A DNA stretch of 64,000 nucleotides from Christiangramia sp. OXR-203 (GCF_034372165.1 NZ_CP139698.1:620001-684000); one strand, 5' to 3'. Shown: positions 1 through 10,741, counted from the stretch's first letter. A program made the numbers and translations. Notes: a model not told the origin generated them from the letters alone.

Positions 1-270
1 CATATAGGTCCTATAGTGGACGTCCCTGTCGGTTCGGAAATTTTATACGCAAATACTGGCAGAGCAATGGATCCCGTCCTAAATGAATTAGACACTAATT
101 TTGGTCTTGGATTAGGAATTGGTTACACTGTATCCGATAAACTTAGCATAGGCGTTGATTACACTTCAAAAAATATTGCTGGTGAGAAGTTTGTAGAGGC
201 CAACTACGATCTTGATTGGAAAAGTTCATATTCCAGTTTCAGTTTAAAACTTGAATACGCTATTTTCTAG
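1..270 (+). CDS. Outer-membrane beta-barrel protein, 3' part only
   Basis: The reading frame is open from base 1, so the start lies outside the window; about 89 codons are visible. The visible part has alternating hydrophobic/polar strands typical of a barrel, with a glycine-rich strand (GLGLGIGYTV) and a last strand ending in Phe (KLEYAIF), the usual signal for insertion by the BAM machinery. It probably belongs to the porin-like or OmpA-like barrel families of Bacteroidota. A GTG at 16 is only an internal codon. It is followed by another barrel-like gene on the same strand, 75 bases downstream. Confidence 0.7.
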   Translation, partial: HIGPIVDVPVGSEILYANTGRAMDPVLNELDTNFGLGLGIGYTVSDKLSIGVDYTSKNIAGEKFVEANYDLDWKSSYSSFSLKLEYAIF

Positions 271-345
271 TTTTGGGAGAGTTTCGATGAAATAGAAATC
301 TGATTTCAATGGTGTCTGATAGCATAAAAAAATGAATTACCGATT

Positions 346-882
346 ATGAGGATAGTACTTTTAGCACTTGGATTGCTTATTAGCAATTTAAGCTTTTCAC
401 AATCAACAGAAAATCAGTTTTCTTTAAACATTTTAATGCCTTCAGCAGAATATGAGCTTGCCCTGGGTGATAATACCAGTTTTGATGCCAACCTTGGTTT
501 TGGTTTCGGCTATCATTATTCAGACTTTACGGATGAAAGTGAATTCGGCGTTTATCCCAATTTAAGAGCGCAATACCGTTGGTACTATAATTTTGATAAA
601 AGGATCGAGAAAGGAAAGATGGTATCCGAGAATAGCGGGAATTATGTAGCAGGAGTGCTATTGTTATCCAGTGGTGAGCCACTCTTTGGCGATATGGAAT
701 TACGAAATGATCTGTCAGGATTCGTTGGTCCAGCCTGGGGGCTACAGCGGGTATATAATAGCAATTTCAAACTAAACTTAAATCTTGGGATTGGTTATGG
801 TTTTAACGATAATGGCGATGGTTATGTATCTCCGCTTATTGATCTTCAACTAGGATTTAAGCTAGGAAAAAATAGAAGCTAA
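346..882 (+). CDS. Putative outer-membrane beta-barrel protein, 178 aa
   Basis: The protein begins with a typical signal peptide (MRIVLLALGLLISNLSFSQ, cleavage likely after Ser-Phe-Ser). The mature part is rich in aromatic and glycine residues in alternating strands (LGFGFGYHYSDF, LNLGIGYGF, IDLQLGFKLG), which fits a small barrel of about eight strands. No catalytic motif is visible and I cannot assign a ligand. It ends just before a hairpin terminator. ATG at 346 is the first codon giving a complete signal peptide. Exact function is unknown. Confidence 0.7.
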   Translation: MRIVLLALGLLISNLSFSQSTENQFSLNILMPSAEYELALGDNTSFDANLGFGFGYHYSDFTDESEFGVYPNLRAQYRWYYNFDKRIEKGKMVSENSGNYVAGVLLLSSGEPLFGDMELRNDLSGFVGPAWGLQRVYNSNFKLNLNLGIGYGFNDNGDGYVSPLIDLQLGFKLGKNRS

Positions 883-910
883 AATTCGCTATGTTTCTTA
901 ATATAATTCT

Positions 911-937
911 ATTCCCGGTTTCAAACCGGGATTTTTA
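911..937 (+). terminator. Rho-independent terminator
   Basis: Inverted repeat CCCGG/CCGGG (extendable to CCCGGTTT/AAACCGGG with a minimal loop) followed by ATTTTTAGTTTT, 30 bases after the stop of the barrel gene. Confidence 0.75.
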
Positions 938-1004
938 GTTTTGTTATGACTGCAACTTCGAAAACGTTTTAGTAGATTTCCTGTTATAAATGCTTTAAAA
1001 CTAG

Positions 1005-2366
<1,362 letters not shown>

Positions 2367-2385
2367 GCGAAGCATATATTTTTCT

Positions 2386-2417
2386 AAAGCCTCTTCAGTT
2401 TGAAGGGGCTTTTTTTG
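2386..2417 (+). terminator. Rho-independent terminator after eno
   Basis: Ten-pair stem AAGCCTCTTC / GAAGGGGCTT (one T-G pair) with a five-base loop, followed by a run of seven T. Confidence 0.9.
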
Positions 2418-2510
2418 TGAAGTAAATAGTATATTAACAATCATTTAATTAAAAGAATACTTCGGTATTCAATAGAATCCTTATTTTCAATTAAATAACC
2501 AACCATACTA

Positions 2511-4070
2511 TTGAAATCTAAATTCTTATTTGTCGCTGCGGAAAATGATGCAATTCCACGTTGTAAAGCCGGGGGAATGGGCGATGTAGTAAGGGATGTT
2601 CCAAGACAGATCGCTGCTAGAGGCGATGAAGCAATTGTGATCACTCCATCTTACTCCAGGATCCATCTTCAGGATAGCAATCGTATCACTGAAATTAAAT
2701 TTACTTTTAGAGGTGTTCCTCATACCGGGGAGTTTTATGAAGTTCAGGGGAAAAAGGAAATAGAAGGTATCAGGCATTTCGTAATTCATCATCACGATAT
2801 AAAAGCGGGTGATATTGCGCATATTTATTTTAATGATGCTGACCAGCCATTTTTCACAGATGCTAACATATTTTCTCTCTTTTGTTCTGCAGTTGCAGCT
2901 ACCATAAAAGATGGTGTCTTCGGAGAGATCAATTTTGTTCATTTACACGACTGGCACACCAGCATGTTATTATTCCTGCGAGAATTCGATCCTGAGTATA
3001 AACTTCTGAAAAGCATTCGCTTTGTGTATTCGATCCACAACCTGGCAATACAGGGGATAAGACCTTTCAGTAATAATTATTCCTCGGTAGATGCATTTTT
3101 TCCGAATGTCCCGTATGATCATGAACTTTTAATGGATAGAAGATATCCAGATTGTATCAACCTTATGGCTGTTGGGATCAGGCTGGCTGATGCAGTACAT
3201 ACAGTTTCGCCTTCTTACATGGAAGACATACAAAAACCGAGTGATCCGCCGCATTTCATTGGTGGAGAAGGTCTGGAAGAGGACCTTAAAATGGCAAATC
3301 ACGAAAACCGACTTTTCGGAATCCTCAACGGAGCGAATTATACCAATATTAATTCCGTTGAAAAAGGGATACTATTTAGGCAATGTATCCGTCGACTTTT
3401 TCGCTGGTTACAGGAAGAGAACAAGGATTATAAATCACATTACTTAGCGCACACAGGAGAAAAACTTACGCGTTGGCAACAAAAGCAACCGGATTTTATT
3501 TGTAGTAGCGTAGCCCGGTTAACTGAACAGAAGTTCTTTTATTTCAAAGAAAACCCAGAACTTTTACCAGCTCTAATGAGAAAACTTGAAGAAGTAAATG
3601 GTATTTATCTTTTACTAGGTACAGGTGCGCCAGAGTACGAAACAATATTTAGAGAAGCCAGCTATAAATACAAAAATCTAATTTTCATCAATGCCCAGTC
3701 TGAAAGTGTGATCGATATGCTTTACCAGGAATCTGATCTTTACTTGATGCCAAGTCAGTTTGAGCCTTGTGGAATTAGCCAGATGCTGGCGATGAGAAAT
3801 GGACAACCCTGTCTGGTTCATAATACCGGAGGTTTGAAAGACACGGTTATTCACGGTAAAACAGGATTTAGTTTTGATGGTGAAACTACTGCTGAGAAGA
3901 CGGCTGACTTTTTAAAGCAGTTCTCGTATGCGGTGGATCTTTTCTTTCAGAATAAAAAGGAATGGAAGAAAATCAAACAGAATGCTAAAAAACAGCGCTT
4001 CACCTGGGATAAATCTGTAGATGCGTATTACGAGTTTCTGTATAAAGATGATGTTAATTCGGTAAATTGA
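2511..4070 (+). CDS. glgA: Glycogen/starch synthase, GT5 family
   Basis: Transfers glucose from a nucleotide sugar (normally ADP-glucose) to alpha-1,4-glucan ends. The 519-aa protein opens with the GT5 sugar-nucleotide loop CKAGGMGDVVRDV (usual K-x-G-G-L/M-G-D), has HLHDWHTSMLL and VYSIHNLAIQG in the N-terminal Rossmann domain, and FEPCGISQMLAMRNGQPCL plus NTGGLKDTV in the C-terminal domain. The start is TTG 2511: an in-frame TAA lies 15 bases upstream (2496-2498) and the next ATG falls inside the conserved loop. It is somewhat longer than the roughly 480 aa of enterobacterial GlgA. No other glycogen genes are adjacent. Confidence 0.88.
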   Translation: MKSKFLFVAAENDAIPRCKAGGMGDVVRDVPRQIAARGDEAIVITPSYSRIHLQDSNRITEIKFTFRGVPHTGEFYEVQGKKEIEGIRHFVIHHHDIKAGDIAHIYFNDADQPFFTDANIFSLFCSAVAATIKDGVFGEINFVHLHDWHTSMLLFLREFDPEYKLLKSIRFVYSIHNLAIQGIRPFSNNYSSVDAFFPNVPYDHELLMDRRYPDCINLMAVGIRLADAVHTVSPSYMEDIQKPSDPPHFIGGEGLEEDLKMANHENRLFGILNGANYTNINSVEKGILFRQCIRRLFRWLQEENKDYKSHYLAHTGEKLTRWQQKQPDFICSSVARLTEQKFFYFKENPELLPALMRKLEEVNGIYLLLGTGAPEYETIFREASYKYKNLIFINAQSESVIDMLYQESDLYLMPSQFEPCGISQMLAMRNGQPCLVHNTGGLKDTVIHGKTGFSFDGETTAEKTADFLKQFSYAVDLFFQNKKEWKKIKQNAKKQRFTWDKSVDAYYEFLYKDDVNSVN

Positions 4071-4303
4071 TTTCCTGATACTTTCCTGTCTGAAAACTGG
4101 ATGCTAGTCGGCGTATTTTTTCCATATTATTTCCGGAATTATTAAATGAGGCCATACTTAATCATCAGACTTAGTTAAAATTCACGAAAACGGAAGAAAA
4201 TAGGGGTATTTCTGAAATTTCGTTAGTCGGCTTAAAATAATTTTAACACTAAAATTCGTAAATTAGCAATCCTTAAAAATTAATCTAAAGAACAATATAT
4301 AAT

Positions 4304-5587
4304 ATGTCTAAAACAGCAACTTTCGAATTTGACGGAAAGAAATATGAATTTCCCGTTACTGTGGGAACTGAAGATGAAATTGGTATAGATATCAAGACGC
4401 TTCGTGGAGAAGCCGGACTTATCACATTGGATCCCGGGTTTAAGAACACTGGTAGCTGTGAAAGTGCGATCACCTTCCTTGATGGTGAGAAAGGAGTGCT
4501 TAGATATAGAGGTTACGCAATTGAGGATCTTGCTGAAAAAGCTGATTTTCTTGAAGTAGCTTACCTTTTGATTTTTGGCGAGCTTCCAGACAAGTCACAA
4601 CTTGAAAAGTTTACCAAAGATATTAAAGAGCAGTCTCATGTAGATGAAGAGATGAAGAAGATCCTTGATGGTTTTCCTAAGTCTGCGCATCCAATGGGCG
4701 TTCTTTCATCATTGACCAGTGCTCTTATTGCATTTAATCCGTCTTCTGTAGATGTTTCTTCAGAAGAGGATATGTACAAAGCAATTGTAAAGATTCTTGG
4801 GAAATTCCCGGTACTTGCTGCATGGACATTGAGAAAGAAGAACAGTCTTCCGCTAAACTATGGAGATGAAGATCTTGGATATGTAGAGAATCTGCATAAG
4901 ATGATGTTCGAGAAGCCAAATAAATCGTACAGTGCAGATAAAGCGGTGATTGAAGCATTAGATAAGCTATTAATTCTTCATGCAGATCATGAGCAAAACT
5001 GTTCTACTTCTACTGTAAGAATGGTAGGTTCATCGCATGCTGGGCTTTTTGCATCTATTTCAGCAGGTATTTCAGCACTATGGGGTCCTTTACACGGTGG
5101 AGCTAACCAGGCTGTGATCGAAATGCTTGAAAAGATCAAGGAAGATGGTGGTGATACGCATAAATTCATGCAAAAAGCAAAGGATAAGGAAGATCCATTC
5201 CGTTTGATGGGCTTTGGACACAGGGTTTACAAGAACTTCGATCCACGTGCCAAGATCATCAAGAAATCTGCAGATGAGGTATTAGGGCAATTAGGTGTAC
5301 AGGATCCTGTTCTGGATATTGCGAAAGGACTGGAGAAAGAAGCTCTTGAAGACGATTACTTCGTAAAAAGAAAATTATATCCAAACGTAGATTTCTATTC
5401 AGGAATTATTTATAGAGCATTGGGAATTCCAGTAGAAATGTTTACCGTTATGTTTGCTTTAGGTAGACTTCCAGGATGGATCGCACAATGGAGAGAAATG
5501 AGACTTAGAAAAGAGCCAATTGGAAGGCCTCGACAGATTTATATTGGAGAGAACCTTAGAAATTTTAAACCACTTGGAAGCAGATAA
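4304..5587 (+). CDS. gltA: Citrate synthase, type II
   Basis: Condenses acetyl-CoA and oxaloacetate into citrate as the first step of the TCA cycle. The 427-aa product matches hexameric GltA-type enzymes in length. Visible active-site segments are LHADHEQNCSTSTVR (first His region), LWGPLHGGANQ (second catalytic His) and GFGHRVYKNFDPRAKI (acetyl-CoA/citrate contacts and catalytic Asp). The C-terminal PIGRPRQIYIG is typical. The 233-base gap upstream should hold its promoter, but I see no clean TAnnTTTG there. It is a single gene with its own terminator. Confidence 0.97.
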   Translation: MSKTATFEFDGKKYEFPVTVGTEDEIGIDIKTLRGEAGLITLDPGFKNTGSCESAITFLDGEKGVLRYRGYAIEDLAEKADFLEVAYLLIFGELPDKSQLEKFTKDIKEQSHVDEEMKKILDGFPKSAHPMGVLSSLTSALIAFNPSSVDVSSEEDMYKAIVKILGKFPVLAAWTLRKKNSLPLNYGDEDLGYVENLHKMMFEKPNKSYSADKAVIEALDKLLILHADHEQNCSTSTVRMVGSSHAGLFASISAGISALWGPLHGGANQAVIEMLEKIKEDGGDTHKFMQKAKDKEDPFRLMGFGHRVYKNFDPRAKIIKKSADEVLGQLGVQDPVLDIAKGLEKEALEDDYFVKRKLYPNVDFYSGIIYRALGIPVEMFTVMFALGRLPGWIAQWREMRLRKEPIGRPRQIYIGENLRNFKPLGSR

Positions 5588-5618
5588 TTTTCTGCCTATC
5601 ATATTTTACGAATACCAT

Positions 5619-5651
5619 AAAAAAGCTTCATCAACGTATGAAGCTTTTTTA
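5619..5651 (+). terminator. Rho-independent terminator after gltA
   Basis: Perfect stem AAAAAAGCTTCAT / ATGAAGCTTTTTT with a six-base loop; the A-tract and T-tract make it potentially bidirectional. Confidence 0.88.
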
Positions 5652-5657
5652 TATTTG
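5650..5657 (+). promoter_or_regulatory. Possible -7 element for the DDAH-like gene
   Basis: TATATTTG matches the Bacteroidota -7 consensus TAnnTTTG and lies 14 bases before the ATG at 5672. It overlaps the T-run of the gltA terminator and has no clear TTG at -33, so it may be a chance match. Confidence 0.3.
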
Positions 5658-5671
5658 TCAAAACCCTAGCA

Positions 5672-6583
5672 ATGAAATTGCATATATCAAGTGAAACCTC
5701 CAGATTACGCGCAGTAGTGCTGGGAACCGCCAAAAGTATTGGCCCTATTCCAACTCTTGAAGAAGCATACGATCCCAAGTCTCAGGAACATATTATAGCT
5801 GGAACCTATCCAACTGAAGAAGATATGGTGGCAGAGATGGATGCTGTAGCCGCAGTGTTGGAGAAATACGATGTTCAGGTTTTCAGACCAAAGATCATTG
5901 AAGATTACAACCAGATATTTACACGGGACATTGCATTCGTGATCGATGATAAATTTATCAAATCGAACATTTTGCCTGACAGGGGTCAGGAGATCGAAGC
6001 TATAGAGCATGTAATCAAACAGATCGACCCAGCAAATATCATTACTTTGCCTGAGGAAGCTCATATTGAAGGAGGAGATGTGATGCCTATGGGGGATCAC
6101 ATATTTATTGGGACTTATAAAGGAGAGGATTACCGGAACTTTATTACAGCCAGAACAAACCAACAAGCTGTAGACGCCTTAATAAAAGAATTTCCTGATA
6201 AAAAGGTGATTAGTTTTAGTCTTAAGAAAAGCAATCATATTGCCAAGGATAATGCTTTGCACCTGGATTGTTGCTTTCAGCCTGTAGGTAAGAACAAAGC
6301 GATCATTTACAAAGGCGGATTTTTAATAGAAGAGGAATATAACTGGCTTGTCGATTTCTTCGGAAAAGAAAACGTCTATGAGATTACCCGTGATGAAATG
6401 TATCATATGAATTCCAATATCTTTTCTATTTCTGAAGATGTGGTAATTTCAGAAAAAGGATTTACACGACTGAATGCGTGGCTAAGAGAGCAGGGGATTA
6501 CCGTAGAGGAAGTGCCTTATGCTGAAATATCGAAACAGGAAGGATTGCTTCGCTGTTCAACTTTACCATTAATCCGCGATTAA
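5672..6583 (+). CDS. Arginine deiminase / DDAH-superfamily amidinohydrolase
   Basis: The 303-aa protein belongs to the guanidino-group-modifying superfamily (arginine deiminase, dimethylarginine dimethylaminohydrolase, amidinotransferase), which attack the guanidinium carbon with a Cys. Visible catalytic elements are FTRDIAFVID, HIEGGDVMPMGD (Glu and Asp), the His in ALHLDCCFQP, and the C-terminal nucleophile Cys295 in LLRCSTLPLIR. Length fits DDAH or amidinotransferase-like members rather than the roughly 410-aa classical ArcA. Substrate cannot be told from sequence; arginine, methylarginine or another guanidino compound are possible. Nine bases separate it from a second member of the superfamily, so they are likely co-transcribed. 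Confidence 0.82.
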   Translation: MKLHISSETSRLRAVVLGTAKSIGPIPTLEEAYDPKSQEHIIAGTYPTEEDMVAEMDAVAAVLEKYDVQVFRPKIIEDYNQIFTRDIAFVIDDKFIKSNILPDRGQEIEAIEHVIKQIDPANIITLPEEAHIEGGDVMPMGDHIFIGTYKGEDYRNFITARTNQQAVDALIKEFPDKKVISFSLKKSNHIAKDNALHLDCCFQPVGKNKAIIYKGGFLIEEEYNWLVDFFGKENVYEITRDEMYHMNSNIFSISEDVVISEKGFTRLNAWLREQGITVEEVPYAEISKQEGLLRCSTLPLIRD

Positions 6584-6592
6584 CAAATAGCT

Positions 6593-7516
6593 ATGAAACA
6601 GATTACAGATACCATTTTAATGGTTAGACCGGTAAACTTCAGGATGAACGAACAGACTGCGGTCAATAATTATTTTCAGAAGAAATTAGATAAATCTAAT
6701 GTAAATAGTCTTGCAACTGAGGAGTTCGACACGTTCGTGAACAAACTGAGAGACGTGGGAGTAAAGGTGATCGTGGTGGACGATATTAAAGAAGAAGATA
6801 CTCCAGATTCTATTTTTCCAAACAATTGGGTATCATTCCATAGTGATGGAGAGATAGCTTTGTATCCAATGTTTGCTGAAAACAGACGTAAGGAAAGACG
6901 ACTGGAGTATTTCTCCAAGCTCGAGGAAGCTGGTCTTAAGATCAATAATATCGTAGATTATACTTCTGCGGAAGAAGATGATATTTTCCTAGAAGGAACA
7001 GGAAGTTTGATCCTGGATAGAGTGAATCAAAAAGCCTATTGTGCAATTTCACCTCGTGCAGATGAAGATCTGGTCATTGAGTTTTGTGAGGACTTTGAAT
7101 ACACACCGGTGATATTTAATGCCTATCAAAGTGTAAAGGACAAGCGACTACCAATCTATCATACCAATGTGATGATGTGTCTCGGTGAAGAATTTGCGGT
7201 TATATGTCTGGATACAATAGATGATAAGAAAGAGCGCAAAAATGTTGTAAAACATCTTAAAATGGATGGGAAAGAAATCATTTCCATTAGTGAAGAGCAA
7301 ATGCACGAATTTGCGGGTAACATGTTACAGGTGCAGGGTGCAGAAGAAAAGTTTTTAGTGATGAGTGCCCGTGCACACAGAAGTCTTAGCGCGGAACAGG
7401 TGAATACTATAGAAAAGCACTGTAAGATCTTAAGTTCTGAGATCGAGACGATCGAAACTTGCGGAGGTGGAAGTGCTCGTTGCATGATAGCAGAGGTTTT
7501 TCTACCTAAAGCCTGA
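6593..7516 (+). CDS. ctlX: CtlX-like amidinotransferase-superfamily hydrolase
   Basis: The 307-aa protein is a second member of the guanidino-modifying fold. Motifs: PDSIFPNNWVSFH near residue 80, the acidic FLEGTGSLILDR, catalytic His region YHTNVMMCLG, and C-terminal GGGSARCMIAEVF with the likely nucleophile Cys297. These match the family annotated as citrulline utilization hydrolase CtlX. The symbol is by family resemblance; activity on citrulline is inferred. It follows the DDAH-like gene by nine bases, suggesting a two-step handling of arginine- or citrulline-type compounds. It ends six bases from the convergent BCCT remnant. Confidence 0.75.
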   Translation: MKQITDTILMVRPVNFRMNEQTAVNNYFQKKLDKSNVNSLATEEFDTFVNKLRDVGVKVIVVDDIKEEDTPDSIFPNNWVSFHSDGEIALYPMFAENRRKERRLEYFSKLEEAGLKINNIVDYTSAEEDDIFLEGTGSLILDRVNQKAYCAISPRADEDLVIEFCEDFEYTPVIFNAYQSVKDKRLPIYHTNVMMCLGEEFAVICLDTIDDKKERKNVVKHLKMDGKEIISISEEQMHEFAGNMLQVQGAEEKFLVMSARAHRSLSAEQVNTIEKHCKILSSEIETIETCGGGSARCMIAEVFLPKA

Positions 7517-7522
7517 TTTTTG

Positions 7523-9003
7523 CTAATTTTTCTTTTGTAGAAGTTTTTTACTGAAGAGGAAGATTATAATTACGCTTAATATCGCAAATGGAAGTGAACT
7601 TATGATCAGGAATTTTTGCATTGCCGTGAGTACGTTGGAATCTGGTTTAGTTTGACCAAGAACGATAATTGCTTCACAAAAAATGAATATTAATACCGCC
7701 CAACCCAGGCGGTATTTCTTTTTTGGTTCTGTGTTTCCTTTATCTGTAAACATACTAAGAACAAAGATGGCCGAGTCTACTGAAGTAACCAGGAAACTAA
7801 TCAACAGTAATATGACGACTAAACTGGATACGGCAGGGAGAGGGTAATTTTCGAAAAAGATAAAAAGAGATGTAAAAACATTACTGAATTCATTATTGTA
7901 AGTAGCAATGTCTCCGATGATTTCAAATGCAGAAGTGCCAAAAACACTAAACCAGAAGAAACTTCCCAGTGAAGGAATCAATAGAACTCCAAAGATCAAC
8001 TCTCTAATGCTTCTGCCTTGCGAGATTCTGGCTATAAACACACCGGTGAAAGGCGCCCAGGCCAACCAAAATGCCCAATAATAGTACGTCCAGTCGGTAA
8101 GAAATTGCTTTCCTGGATCAAGATTACCGCCGGCGAGACTTAGTGGGATAAAATCGAATATATAGTGATATAAAGAATTCAGGAAATTGGAGATAATTTC
8201 AGGGATGTTTCCCAGGATGAAAACAAATAAGAGCAATAAAATAGTGATATAAATATTCCAGTTGGAGATCCTTTTTATACCCTTATTTACACCAGCCCAG
8301 GCCGAGAAGAAGGCCAGTACACATATAACAAGAACGAGTAACAAGTTCATTAATAAGTTCCCGGGATCTTTTGATTGCAAATGGCTTATTCCTCCCTCTA
8401 TCTGCGAAGTTCCAAGTCCAATTGCGGCGACTAAACCGATCATGGTGGTTAGAATCGTGAGAATATCAATAGATTTTCCCCAGTGATTGCTATGAAATAC
8501 TTTGAAACTGGAACTTAGTCGTATATCCTGTTTTTCTACAAATAAACTGTAAGCAATGATATCAATGCAAATAATCCATAGAAGGCCCAGGCAGTAAAAC
8601 CCCATTGATAAAATGTATATTCCAGAGAGATGATTTCTGGAGCAGAACCTGTTGCTATCGGAGGGTTCAAGAACATGTACACCGGTTCCTGAACAGCTCT
8701 CAATAAAATACCTGCTCCCATTCCGGCACTGTAAAGCATAGCTATCCAGGATAACCTGTCATACTCCGGTGGAGATTTTCCTAATCTTATCCTTCCGATT
8801 TTTGAAATAGCGATTATAAGGAGGAACAGAACGCAACCTAATCCAAGCCATAAGTAGAACGTTCCGAAGTATTCGCGAACCCATAAAGATCCATTTTCTA
8901 TAGCTTCATAAAATTTGTCTGTAAATAGAAAGATGAAAACCGATCCTGATAATAAAATCGAACCAGAGAAGGTGAGTACTTTATTTCTAAGCAATTCTTT
9001 CAT
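7523..9003 (-). pseudogene. BCCT-family (betaine/choline/carnitine) transporter, frameshifted
   Basis: Two minus-strand reading frames make up one BCCT transporter. The N-terminal part (9003 to 8536, 155 aa) carries GMGAGILLRAVQEPV and ends in FYQWGFTAWAFYGLFALIS, then runs off-frame into a stop. The C-terminal part continues in another frame from about 8552 (AYSLFVEKQDIRLSS) to 7523, with GLGTSQIEGG, the Trp-rich core AFWLAWAPFTGVFIARISQGR and later membrane helices. Joined, they give about 500 aa, the normal BCCT length and about 12 helices. Restoring one G in TTGCT (plus strand AGCAA, 8552-8556) would give ALISLAYSLF. No slippery heptamer is evident, so this is a disrupted gene or a sequencing error. 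The family imports compatible solutes. The DUF2867 gene lies 21 bases upstream. Confidence 0.85.
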
Positions 9004-9024
9004 GGAACTTAAACAGAGCCGCCT

Positions 9025-10467
9025 TTAAGATTTTTTTCCAGAGGGGCCATAGGCGATCTTATTGATCATCCCCTCAAATATGAAGAAATGAAACGGGTAC
9101 ATCGCATACCAGTAAGCACGACCTAAAAGTCCTTTCGGTCTAAAAGTGGCATTTTGATGAAGCACATTGTTTTCATCGATCTTAAATTCCAGCCAGGCTT
9201 CCCCGGGAACCTTCATTTCTGCAAATAACAAAAGTCTTTTTTCTTCTTTATCGGCAAGTAAAACTCTCCAGAAATCTAGAGAATCACCTGCATGAAGTTT
9301 TGTAGCATGTGTACGGCCTCTGCGAAGTCCAACACCACCTGCAAGTTTATCCAGATATCCTCTAATCTTCCAGAGCCAGTTTCCATAATACCATCCGGTT
9401 AGTCCACCAATTGCCCATACTCTTTCAAGTACTTCTTCAGTATCGCTTATTTCCTTGCATTTCTTATCCTGCATACACCCGTATTTGGGTATTTGTATGT
9501 ATTTGTTCAGCTCCCTGCGAAAACGACCACTACTCATGCTGTCTTTCCAGCTAGAGATGACTTCATTCTGTTCGATCTTATAGAAGGCCATTCTAATAGC
9601 TTCTTTATACGGAATAAGGTCAACGTTTAAAAGTTCCTGCAAACGTGTGTCTTTTGTGATCACTTCAACAGACATACTATCTACCAGGTTCTGCGCAAGT
9701 TTATAGGATGTTGAGGTTACAAAATATAGCCAATATGAACTTAGTTTTGGAGACATGATAGGCACACGAAGTATCCAAAGCTTTAATCTTCTGACCTCTG
9801 CATATTGTAGCATCATTTCCTTATAGGTGAGAATATCGGGACCGCCAATGTCATAAGATTCGTTATAGCAGTCCTCGCAGCCAATAACCCGAATGAGATA
9901 CTGTATCACATTTCTTATAGCAATTGGTTGTATACGTGTGTCTACCCATTTTGGGGTCACCATCACCGGTAACTTTTCACAAAGATCGCGTATGATCTCA
10001 AAGGATGAACTCCCACTCCCTACGATGATCGCGGCACGGAGTACGGTAACATTAAATTCTCCCTTATATAGGATTTCCTCAACGGCCTTTCGTGATTTTA
10101 GATGTTTCGATAGTTCTTCTTCATTGATAATTCCACTGAGGTAGATTACTTGTTCTACCGAAGTTTCAGCCATCATCGTATTAAAGTTCGTAGCGGCTTG
10201 AGCTTCCTGTTTATCAAAATCTTCAGTAGAGCCGGTCATCGAATGGATGAGATAATAGGCGGCATCGATGTTTTTGATAGCTTCCGGAGCTTTTGTGTCT
10301 TCAAGATAATCGATCTCTACGATCTCCACTTTTTCCCGGAGTTCCTCATTGGAAGTGAATCTATGTTTATTTCGAACTGCACATACTACATCATGACCTT
10401 GTTCAAGTAATTGAGGCAGAAGCCTCATGCCAATATAACCGTTAGCACCGGTAAGTAGTATGCGCAT
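9025..10467 (-). CDS. NAD(P)-binding SDR-like protein with C-terminal DUF2867
   Basis: The 480-aa protein starts with the dinucleotide-binding motif LLTGANGYIGMRLL (extended/atypical SDR, TGxxGxxG). It has VIYLSGI and LRAAIIVGSGSSSFE in the Rossmann half and a C-terminal DUF2867 half beginning near residue 330 (WAIGGLTGWYYGNWLW, ending IFEGMINKIAYGP). This architecture is widespread and of unknown substrate; it resembles NmrA-like oxidoreductases. The downstream BCCT transporter is 21 bases away on the same strand, so they were probably co-transcribed. Confidence 0.85.
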   Translation of the reverse strand: MRILLTGANGYIGMRLLPQLLEQGHDVVCAVRNKHRFTSNEELREKVEIVEIDYLEDTKAPEAIKNIDAAYYLIHSMTGSTEDFDKQEAQAATNFNTMMAETSVEQVIYLSGIINEEELSKHLKSRKAVEEILYKGEFNVTVLRAAIIVGSGSSSFEIIRDLCEKLPVMVTPKWVDTRIQPIAIRNVIQYLIRVIGCEDCYNESYDIGGPDILTYKEMMLQYAEVRRLKLWILRVPIMSPKLSSYWLYFVTSTSYKLAQNLVDSMSVEVITKDTRLQELLNVDLIPYKEAIRMAFYKIEQNEVISSWKDSMSSGRFRRELNKYIQIPKYGCMQDKKCKEISDTEEVLERVWAIGGLTGWYYGNWLWKIRGYLDKLAGGVGLRRGRTHATKLHAGDSLDFWRVLLADKEEKRLLLFAEMKVPGEAWLEFKIDENNVLHQNATFRPKGLLGRAYWYAMYPFHFFIFEGMINKIAYGPSGKKS

Positions 10468-10537
10468 TTGAGAAATTTGATCTTCAAATTATAAATTAAA
10501 TTGCTACTTTCACCTCTGATTAGTAAAACTTTATTAA

Positions 10538-10741
10538 ATGAATAACGTGCTCAAATTTGTTCTGCTCATCATTGGGATAGGGCTTATTGGCTATGGGTTG
10601 TATGATATTCTAACTCCTGAATTTTCCATCGATGCTGGACCCCTTCAGGTAGAAGCTCATGGTGATAACACACAATCTTATGCAATGATCGCATTTGGAG
10701 TGCTCGCTCTGGTAGGAGGTTTAGCATTTGGCAAGCGTTAA
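10538..10741 (+). CDS. Small two-helix membrane protein, 67 aa
   Basis: Short protein with two hydrophobic segments (about residues 5-25 and 48-65) separated by a polar loop with acidic residues, and a basic C-terminal end (FGKR). It could be a DUF3185-like small membrane protein, but I do not recognise it firmly. It starts with ATG, is divergent from the DUF2867 gene, and its TAA directly abuts the stop codon of the convergent MarC-family gene, which argues that it is real. Confidence 0.6.
   Translation: MNNVLKFVLLIIGIGLIGYGLYDILTPEFSIDAGPLQVEAHGDNTQSYAMIAFGVLALVGGLAFGKR

Noticed and set aside
4105-4231. TAGTCGGC twice upstream of gltA (4105-4112 and 4224-4231)
   Set aside because: Only eight bases, 119 bases apart, no symmetry; could be chance and matches no known operator.
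5705-6166. 153-codon open frame opposite the DDAH-like gene
   Set aside because: Shadow frame; the plus-strand gene has a complete catalytic motif set.
8536-8605. Programmed ribosomal frameshift in the BCCT gene
   Set aside because: No slippery heptamer or downstream pairing element is visible at the overlap, and transporters of this family are not known to use one.
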